NCBI GenBank assembly: GCA_023700885.1
Contig: JAMPYA010000032.1
Coordinates: 1 to 16,247 of the forward strand
Direction: 5' to 3'
Source: Flavobacteriaceae bacterium
Lineage (GTDB): Bacteria; Bacteroidota; Bacteroidia; Flavobacteriales; Flavobacteriaceae
Length of the DNA stretch: 16,247 bases
Positions 9,001 to 13,624 of the stretch are shown one piece after another. Numbering within the stretch: position 1 is the stretch's first letter; the number at the start of each line of letters is the position of its first letter. Position numbers and translations under genes: made by a program. The notes beneath the pieces are model-generated. The model saw only the letters and a program-made list of their open reading frames with translations. It made no database searches and was not told the origin of the DNA.

Positions 9001-10289
9001 GTAGAAATGCAGAAGATTGGCATTTTCTTTCATCGCCTGTAACTAATCAGCCTATAAATGGTACATGGTTACCTTCCGGAACTTATGGGAATGGTACCGG
9101 TTATGATTTATATGTTTGGAATGAGCCTACCTTTTGTTGGATCTATAAATCAGATACAACTAATTGGAATATAACGCATCCCGCTTTAAATTTTGTTACT
9201 GGAAAAGGTTATTTGTATTCTGTTCAGGCTACTAAGCCTACTAAATCATTTGAAGGTAATTTAAATAACGGAGCTCTAAACATTCCTATTTCAAAATCAA
9301 CCACAGCGGATGCAACTTTGCAAGAATTAGAAGGTTATAACTTAGTAGGGAATCCCTATCCTTCTTCTGTTGACTGGAGTGCGGTTTCAGGTTGGTCACG
9401 AACCAATCTTATTTCGTCTGCAGGTGGTTATGATATGTGGGTTTGGAATCCGGAGACTAATAATTACGGTGTTTACAATTCAGCCACGCTTTTAGGAACT
9501 AACGGAATTAGCCGATATTTGGCACCCATGCAGGGTTTTTTTGTAAGAGCTACTAGTAACGGTAATTTAGGTATAGATAATTCAGTTCGGACTCATACGG
9601 GTGCAGGAAATTGGTTTAGAACTACCAACACCAATACCGGATTAATTCGTATTACAGTGCAATCTGAAACAACTAAGGGTGCTGATGAAGCCTTATTACA
9701 GTTTGGATATCCCAGCAACCAATGGGGTGCCTCCAAAATATTCAGTCATATAACTTCAGCTCCGAGTCTATATATGAACGCTTCTAAAAAAGATTATTCG
9801 GTTCAGTATTTGACCAACACCACAGATAATAAGATAGTTCCTGTTGCATTTAAAGCAGGTGCCGACGGATATTACACCTTAAAATTTGATTTTGATACTT
9901 CAGAATTTGATTTTGTGATGTTAGAAGACCGTTTAACAAAATCAAAACAATTGATAACAGCCAATGAGATGTATCTATTTAAAGCCACTGTAAAAGATAC
10001 TGACAAACGTTTTGTACTGCATTTTGCATCTGAGGATGAAGTAACAGAAAAGTTGCCAGTTAAAATTTATTCAAATGGCACTCAACTATTAGTAGATCTT
10101 AGTATGCTAAAAAATCCATCGGAAATTGCAGTGTACGATATCCTTGGAAAGTTATTATTAAAAAAATCATTAACCGGAGCTACACTTCATAATCTAAATA
10201 TAAATGTAGCAACTCAAATACTCATGATACACCTTCAAAATGAAGAGGGAAGTATCAAACGTAAATTATTTTTTCATAGTATTAAATAA
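6081..10289 (+). CDS. Large secreted multidomain adhesin-like protein with T9SS type A-like C-terminal domain
   Basis: A 1402-residue surface or extracellular protein, probably exported by Sec and then the type IX system. A hydrophobic signal sequence lies at about 61-78 (RIVLLPILFLNFISSFGQ), preceded by an unusually long 60-residue N-terminal segment; TTG at 6258 would give a conventional short signal peptide. Regions in order: Gly-rich domain (about 79-288), a beta-sandwich like the choice-of-anchor type (292-402), a GEVED domain (404-549, with DWNHNGVFEAGE and DGEVEDYTL), a CHU-type Ig-like domain with WYAASTGG (551-633), a PKD-like domain with TYTW-type core and a Cys pair (634-722), beta-rich repeats opening with NDWNTPANW (723-950), a T9SS-associated region (about 955-1170), and a C-terminal sorting domain (1322-1402, YDILGKLLLKKSL). 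No catalytic motif is seen, so a role in adhesion or matrix is inferred. It shares its promoter layout with the downstream DUF4402 units. Confidence 0.85.
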   Translation: MKIKFGNLIKQYRRFSNPLLKISELSKIFYFNFIDYSLQTCPIYNKTFNVVSKLGSLNSLRIVLLPILFLNFISSFGQVTQTFTSSGTFTVPANVYILKVEVWGGGGAGGGSNINKQAGGGGGGGAYTFNNSISVTPGEVISYTVGAGGVGVVAGNGSNGGSSTFKGVNAGGGFGGLRATTVPGAGGTGGTGGFNGGSGRVGTSSTGGGGGSSAGPGISGTGSVGISATSNTGATAPSGGGNGGDGSSSSSGNNGLNPGGGGGGSADAPGSNQFAGGNGGIGQIKITYTQPILTTVPTSINFGYVINGGTSTVSSFSLSGTNLLWAPGNITINAPANFEVSLAAGSGFSGSVNVPYSGITLAATTIYTRFKPSSTNTDYVGNITINGGGTTANVGVSGTSKLLYCASSGNMSYQTSITRVQFNTINNSSAKPSGYSDYTTQSTNVNINNTYNLSVNVNTDGNYTIYVYAWIDWNHNGVFEAGESYNLGTANNTPSGPTNLSPLNITSPAGATLGSTRMRIAAKYNVAPTACEPTIFDGEVEDYTLNILQSCTIPTISSITPASRCGTGTVVLGATASAGIINWYAASTGGTSLGTGTSFTTPSITTTTTYWVDATDSGCTTGSRTAVIATVNQTPATPEIISGVTTPCENITGEIYSITAVPNATSYTWTVPLGWTITSGNGTTSITLTTGTAGQNGNISVTANNTCGSSTAQTLAVTVKSCINKWKGSISNDWNTPANWSLNIVPAVDANILFDDAPLNHLVLDQDRTVTDVTNTQATYRMVLNGRKLTLKGALIFSNGAQIDAASANSIVEFAGSAIQSIPVGSFLNDAIYNITVSNSNNVQLIGNLRLLNLISTPSTGRLDAITNNSTINYAGNSIQSIISNQYTGEQAYNLTIDNAIGVNINTNFNIANNLLIQAGKKISVNSQNQLTVIGSIINNGGINGFILHSDVNGTASLLHSTNSVPATVQRYISRNAEDWHFLSSPVTNQPINGTWLPSGTYGNGTGYDLYVWNEPTFCWIYKSDTTNWNITHPALNFVTGKGYLYSVQATKPTKSFEGNLNNGALNIPISKSTTADATLQELEGYNLVGNPYPSSVDWSAVSGWSRTNLISSAGGYDMWVWNPETNNYGVYNSATLLGTNGISRYLAPMQGFFVRATSNGNLGIDNSVRTHTGAGNWFRTTNTNTGLIRITVQSETTKGADEALLQFGYPSNQWGASKIFSHITSAPSLYMNASKKDYSVQYLTNTTDNKIVPVAFKAGADGYYTLKFDFDTSEFDFVMLEDRLTKSKQLITANEMYLFKATVKDTDKRFVLHFASEDEVTEKLPVKIYSNGTQLLVDLSMLKNPSEIAVYDILGKLLLKKSLTGATLHNLNINVATQILMIHLQNEEGSIKRKLFFHSIK

Positions 10290-10315
10290 TGGTATTTCAC
10301 TAAATAATGTTTTTT

Positions 10316-10371
10316 GTGAGACGTGAATTGTAATTAGTATCTGGTATCTAGTATCTGGTATCTAGTATCAG
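10316..10371. repeat. Heptameric tandem repeat array 1 (8 units)
   Basis: Exactly eight contiguous 7-mers, each beginning with GT. The first units are GTGAGAC and GTGAATT, then GTAATTA as an intermediate, then five GTATCNR-type units (alternating GTATCTG and GTATCTA, ending GTATCAG). The array starts 26 bp after the adhesin stop codon. Frame stops and low complexity make coding unlikely. Confidence 0.85.
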
Positions 10372-10393
10372 GAAACATAGGAGTCAAAGGAAA

Positions 10394-10448
10394 GTATTCA
10401 GTTTTCAGTATTTTAACTAAAGCCTATAGCTTACAGCATACAGCCAAT
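10394..10448. repeat. Two further short heptameric repeat runs between the main arrays
   Basis: At 10394-10414 there are three 7-mers (GTATTCA, GTTTTCA, GTATTTT). At 10421-10448 there are four 7-mers (AGCCTAT, AGCTTAC, AGCATAC, AGCCAAT). They have the same 7-bp period as the flanking arrays but different core sequences and a different register. Confidence 0.65.
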
Positions 10449-10451
10449 TTA

Positions 10452-10507
10452 GTGAGATGTGAGACGTGAGTCGTGAATTGTATCTGGTATCTAGTATCTA
10501 GTATCAG
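10452..10507. repeat. Heptameric tandem repeat array 2 (8 units)
   Basis: Again exactly eight contiguous GT-initiated 7-mers: GTGAGAT, GTGAGAC, GTGAGTC, GTGAATT, then four GTATCNR-type units ending GTATCAG. The order (GTGA family first, GTATC family second, same final unit) is the same as in array 1, pointing to a common origin or duplication. Confidence 0.85.
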
Positions 10508-10539
10508 GGAAAAAAATCAAAAAACCTATAATCGTTATT

Positions 10540-10602
10540 AAATCAATTTCACCCAGTCATTGCGAAGAATGAAGCAATCTGGTTGGGGTAATAAATTGAT
10601 TT
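10540..10602. repeat. Nested palindromic element
   Basis: AAATCAATTT (10540-10549) and AAATTGATTT (10593-10602) form a perfect 10-bp inverted repeat. Inside it, ATTGC (10559-10563) pairs with GCAAT (10574-10578), and a CCCAG/CTGG pair lies between. The centre, with TCATTGCGAAGAATGAAGCA, resembles a hairpin repeat found dispersed in many bacterial genomes. Only one copy is present here. Confidence 0.5.
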
Positions 10603-10695
10603 TTGTTGAAGCCAATTCAACAGTTCAACAATTGTAAATGACTATTCTCTATTCGCTTTTACCTTAATCCTATAAGGTACTCATCGACCTTTAAT

Positions 10696-10766
10696 TACCA
10701 TTCGTCGACACTTAACCGTCATTAATCGTTTTTTTTTACGCTAGTTAGTTTTCATAAATACATTTG
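10696..10766 (+). promoter_or_regulatory. Promoter region of the first DUF4402 gene with LytTR-like direct repeats
   Basis: TACCATTCGTCGA (10696-10708), identical to the copy before the adhesin gene, is followed 21 bp later by CGTCATTAATCGT (10717-10729) and a T-tract. The -7 box TACATTTG (10759-10766) starts 42 bp after repeat 2. Predicted transcription would begin near 10773, leaving a leader of about 65 bases before the preferred ATG at 10840. No clear -33 TTG is present, which fits an activator-dependent promoter. Confidence 0.68.
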
Positions 10767-10839
10767 TATCATAGAAATCAAACAATAAAAAATGTCAACT
10801 AAACTAAATAACAAAATAAACAACTTAAACCCCAATAAT

Positions 10840-11385
10840 ATGAAAAAATCATTATTTACTTTCGCAACTATCTTATTATTAGCTGGTATTACAACAAATA
10901 CTTTTGCACAAACATCAGCAACAGTAAACGGAACAACTGCAGGAGCAAAATTAATTAAACCATTAACATTAACTCAAACATCTCCTTTACACTTTGGTAC
11001 CATAAACGTATTAACTGGTGCTGGAGGTACAGTAACACTTCCTTCAAATTCAACTACAAGAGTATTTAGTGCCGGAGTTTCAGCATCTACTGTTGCTCCA
11101 CTTGCTACCAATGCAGCTTATGATGTTACAGGAACTAAAAATGTAACCTATGCACTTACATTGCCTTCAAATATTACAGTAACAGAAACTATAACAGGAA
11201 GTGCTACTATGACCATTGATTCATTAACAGCAAGATTTAATGGTGCATCAGGTGATGCAATAACAAGTACACTTAGTGCTACAGGAACAGATAGTTTTAC
11301 TGTAGGGGGTACTTTAACCATTGCTCCAGGTCAGGAAGGTGGTATTTATGCAGGTACTTTTAATGTGACTATAGATTATAACTAA
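10840..11385 (+). CDS. DUF4402 protein, candidate major chaperone-usher fibre subunit
   Basis: Start chosen at the MKKS methionine, which opens a normal signal peptide ending FA/QTSATV; an in-frame ATG at 10792 would add 16 polar residues. The mature protein of about 160 residues has the DUF4402 pattern: LHFGTINV, G-GGTVTLP, a VTGTKNVTYALTLP block, TDSFTVGGTLTIAPGQ and a terminal GIYAGTFNVTIDYN. The last 14 residues begin with Gly, have alternating hydrophobics at -4, -6 and -8, and a penultimate Tyr, which is the chaperone-recognition signature of chaperone-usher pilins. It lacks cysteine after the signal peptide. It has its own promoter and a strong terminator, and uses a narrow A/T-ending codon set, both consistent with high expression as a main structural subunit (inference). 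The next gene encodes a close paralogue. DUF4402 membership is firm; the pilin role is inferred from signature and neighbourhood. Confidence 0.88.
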   Translation: MKKSLFTFATILLLAGITTNTFAQTSATVNGTTAGAKLIKPLTLTQTSPLHFGTINVLTGAGGTVTLPSNSTTRVFSAGVSASTVAPLATNAAYDVTGTKNVTYALTLPSNITVTETITGSATMTIDSLTARFNGASGDAITSTLSATGTDSFTVGGTLTIAPGQEGGIYAGTFNVTIDYN

Positions 11386-11417
11386 AATGCCTTATTAGAA
11401 AGAATTAAATCTTCATT

Positions 11418-11437
11418 CTATGGGTTCAAAACCATAG
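11418..11437. other. Short hairpin after the first DUF4402 gene
   Basis: CTATGG (11418-11423) pairs with CCATAG (11432-11437) around an 8-base loop, between the stop codon and the terminator. It may be a 3'-end stabilising structure; no function can be assigned from sequence alone. Confidence 0.35.
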
Positions 11438-11449
11438 ATATAAAAAGAA

Positions 11450-11481
11450 CAAAAACCATCCTTTTTTAAGGGTGGTTTTTG
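11450..11481 (+). terminator. Rho-independent terminator of the first DUF4402 gene
   Basis: CAAAAACCATCC (11450-11461) pairs with GGGTGGTTTTTG (11470-11481) over 12 positions with one G-U pair. The loop has eight bases and a T-rich tail follows. It separates the first DUF4402 unit from the downstream operon, whose operator repeats start 32 bp later. Confidence 0.85.
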
Positions 11482-11512
11482 TTTATTAAAAAGTCATTTA
11501 GATTATTAAAAT

Positions 11513-11583
11513 TACCATTCGTTGTAAAATATCTACTATTTATTTATTTTTTTGGACTATTTGTTTTTTTATTTGTATATTTG
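11513..11583 (+). promoter_or_regulatory. Promoter region of the DUF4402-chaperone-usher operon with LytTR-like direct repeats
   Basis: TACCATTCGTTGT (11513-11525) and TACTATTTATTTA (11534-11546) start exactly 21 bp apart. The -7 box TATATTTG (11576-11583) starts 42 bp after repeat 2, as in the other two promoters. A TTG at 11552-11554 lies 21 bp upstream of the -7 box and could be the -33 element. Predicted transcription starts near 11590, which makes the TTG at 11595 an unlikely start codon for the gene that follows. Confidence 0.65.
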
Positions 11584-11639
11584 AGATATAGAAATTGGAA
11601 GCATTTGTATTGTCAACTATAAATTTAAACGCTGTAGCA

Positions 11640-12176
11640 ATGAAAAAAAATATTTTTGTTCTCGTCCTTATTTTTATAACAATTGGTTTAACTCATAAAT
11701 CAGTTGCTCAAACTACCGCAGCCATTGCCTCTACCAATGTTCAGGCAAAATTGATTGTTCCTTTATCAATTGAAGAAACTTCATCGCTACATTTCGGCAC
11801 TATTAATGTTTTAGGCGGTGAAGCGGGAACTGTAATATTACCGGCAGATTCTACCGAGCGTATATTTTCCGGAGTGGTAGGTTCTGCAGTAGCGCCCTTA
11901 GCATCCAATGCAGCCTATACAGTATCTGGCACTAAAAATGTTTCATACGGTGTTTCTTTACCTGCTTCCATAACAGTAATCGAATCTGGTGGTGACGCCA
12001 TGACTATTACCAATTTAAAAGCCCGATTTAATGCAACTACAGAGGATGGTACAACCAGCACCTTAAATGTAAATGGTACCGATAGCTTTAAACTAGGTGG
12101 TACTTTAACCATTGCTCCTAACCAAATACCCGGCATCTATACCGGTTCTTTTAATATAAGTGTTGATTATAATTAA
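11640..12176 (+). CDS. DUF4402 protein, paralogous fibre subunit
   Basis: A tandem paralogue of the preceding DUF4402 protein, sharing AKLI-PL, SLHFGTINVL, VAPLASNAAYTVSGTKNVSYG, GTDSF-LGGTLTIAP and the C-terminal strand. The start is the MKKN methionine, which gives a standard signal peptide cut before QTTAAIAS; the longer TTG-initiated form at 11595 would begin about five bases after the predicted transcription start. The last 14 residues, GIYTGSFNISVDYN, again show Gly at -14, hydrophobics at -4, -6 and -8, and a penultimate Tyr. No cysteines follow the signal peptide. It is the first gene of an apparent operon, 23 bp ahead of the chaperone gene. A minor or adaptor subunit is likely if the upstream paralogue is the main one; this division is inferred from gene order and the terminator. 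Confidence 0.86.
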   Translation: MKKNIFVLVLIFITIGLTHKSVAQTTAAIASTNVQAKLIVPLSIEETSSLHFGTINVLGGEAGTVILPADSTERIFSGVVGSAVAPLASNAAYTVSGTKNVSYGVSLPASITVIESGGDAMTITNLKARFNATTEDGTTSTLNVNGTDSFKLGGTLTIAPNQIPGIYTGSFNISVDYN

Positions 12177-12199
12177 ACATTTATTGATATATTAGCTGC

Positions 12200-13024
12200 A
12201 TGAATAATAAATTTCTTATATACATTTATGTAGCTTTATTAAGCTTCCCTATTTTAGCACAAGGTAATTTAATGATTACTCCTACCAGAGTTGTTTTTGA
12301 AGGTAACAAGCAAAAAGAAGAACTAAATTTAGCCAATATGGGTAGTGAAACAGCTACCTATTCCATTTCTTTTGTCCAAAAAAACATGAAAGAAGATGGT
12401 AGTTTTGAAAACGTAGAAATCTTAGATTCCCTGGCTTTTTATGCGGATCCATATTTACGGATATTCCCCAGAACCGTTACCTTAGCTCCAAGAGAATCAC
12501 AATCTGTTATTGTGCAATTCAGACGTAAGGCCGGAATGCAATCTGGTGAATACCGTTCTCATTTATATTTCAGATCAGAAAAAGACTATACTCCACTTAG
12601 TCAGGATAAGGATGCAAAAGATTCTACCCTCTTAAGCGTTTCTATCACTCCTATTTTCGGAATGAGTATCCCCATCATTATTAGAACTGGAGATGTATCG
12701 GTGAGTGCTTCTATCAGTAATCCTAAGCTTGAAACCACAACTGATAATTTCCAAAATTTATTGTTTACAATCAACAGAGTGGGCAATATTTCCTTGTATG
12801 GCGATATCAGCATTCAATTTATTCCGCAACAAGGTACACCTTTTGAAGTCGGATCTTTAAATGGTGTGGGTATCTATACCAGTATAGATTATCGAAAAAT
12901 GAATATCCAATTAACTAACCCAAAAGGAGGTCTATTATCCAAAGGAAAACTCAAAATTACCTATAACAGTAAAAACGACGGGAAATCAGTAGTTTATTGT
13001 AGTTCTGAGTTGGATATTAAGTAA
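12200..13024 (+). CDS. PapD-like periplasmic fimbrial chaperone
   Basis: A 274-residue exported protein with a signal peptide cut near residue 20 (FPILA/QG). The N-terminal half (about 23-165) has the immunoglobulin-like PapD pattern: ITPTRVVFEG, a LNLANMGSETATYSIS strand pair, YLRIFPRTVTLAPRESQSVIVQF, GEYRSHLYF, and a candidate subunit-binding G1 strand FGMSIPIIIR at 153-162. Arg30 and Arg162 occupy the places of the PapD Arg8 and Lys112 pair that anchors the subunit C-terminus (inferred by alignment by eye). A second beta domain follows (about 166-274). Such chaperones complete the fold of pilin subunits by donor-strand complementation and deliver them to the usher. Lying between two DUF4402 genes and ahead of an usher-like gene strongly fits this role. 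Family assignment is good; the partner assignment is by context. Confidence 0.85.
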   Translation: MNNKFLIYIYVALLSFPILAQGNLMITPTRVVFEGNKQKEELNLANMGSETATYSISFVQKNMKEDGSFENVEILDSLAFYADPYLRIFPRTVTLAPRESQSVIVQFRRKAGMQSGEYRSHLYFRSEKDYTPLSQDKDAKDSTLLSVSITPIFGMSIPIIIRTGDVSVSASISNPKLETTTDNFQNLLFTINRVGNISLYGDISIQFIPQQGTPFEVGSLNGVGIYTSIDYRKMNIQLTNPKGGLLSKGKLKITYNSKNDGKSVVYCSSELDIK

Positions 13025-13067
13025 ATTAATAACTATATTTGGGGTTGTAAAAATTAAGATAAACTCC

Positions 13068-13583
13068 ATGTCGAAAAAGAATACCAATTATTTTCAATGT
13101 TTATTGGTGACTATCTTATTTTTTGTTGGTACTAATTATCTTTTTGCACAACCCACATTACCTCAACGATCTATCAGTGTTAATTCAACTCAATCCCTAC
13201 AGTTTGGCACTTTTGCTTTAACTGGAGGTGCAGGCGGAACAGTAAGCATTGGATGGGATGGCAGCAGAACCGCAACAGGAAATATTGCGCTTTTAGCGAT
13301 GGCACCCATGGCACAACCTGCTATTTTTGAGATTAAATTATGCCAGGGAAGAAATGTATCTATTACTTACCCGCCTACTACTACCCTAACCGGAGATAAT
13401 GGTGGTAATATAACACTTGATATAGGTCCAACCGAAAAAGGAAGTAATGGCGCTTTTTTTCCAACTAATAACAATTGCAACTTTATTACCATTTTAAGGG
13501 TAGGAGGCAAACTAAATATACCGGTTGCAGCCATACCGGGCAACTATACCGGTAATTTCTACATTACCTTTAATCAGGAGTAA
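13068..13583 (+). CDS. DUF4402-like protein with two cysteines, candidate terminal fibre subunit
   Basis: A 171-residue protein with a signal peptide ending FA/QPTLP. It shares the LQFGTFALTGGAGGTVS opening and the C-terminal RVGGKLNIP plus GNYTGNFYITFNQE block with the two DUF4402 proteins but is more divergent. Gly is at -14 and hydrophobics at -4, -6 and -8, while the penultimate residue is Gln instead of Tyr. From mature N-terminus to the conserved FG there are about ten fewer residues than in its paralogues, so the segment expected to act as donor strand is missing. Cys92 and Cys137 could form a disulphide not present in the paralogues. A subunit with an acceptor groove but no donor strand would sit at the fibre end, so a tip or adhesin role is inferred. 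It starts 43 bp after the chaperone stop. Confidence 0.8.
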   Translation: MSKKNTNYFQCLLVTILFFVGTNYLFAQPTLPQRSISVNSTQSLQFGTFALTGGAGGTVSIGWDGSRTATGNIALLAMAPMAQPAIFEIKLCQGRNVSITYPPTTTLTGDNGGNITLDIGPTEKGSNGAFFPTNNNCNFITILRVGGKLNIPVAAIPGNYTGNFYITFNQE

Positions 13584-13624
13584 GTAGGGTGAATTATAAC
13601 AATAACAGACTGATTATTAAATTT

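Noticed and set aside
10316..10507. Possible CRISPR array
   Set aside because: The unit is 7 bp with no unique spacers of constant length and no cas genes nearby; these are contiguous heptamers.
10660..10679. TACCTTA/TAAGGTA hairpin as a terminator for the adhesin gene
   Set aside because: The stem is 7 AT-rich base pairs, has no T-run on the plus-strand 3' side, and lies about 370 bp after the stop codon.
10678..10689. TACTCATCGACC as a third LytTR-like half-site
   Set aside because: It is 18 bp, not 21 bp, upstream of the next repeat, and has no counterpart at the other two promoters.
10792..13583. Type V (FimA/Mfa1-like) pilins as the identity of the small secreted proteins
   Set aside because: No lipobox cysteine follows the signal sequences and no Arg-gingipain-type cleavage segment is seen; the DUF4402 pattern and the adjoining PapD-like chaperone point to a different assembly route.
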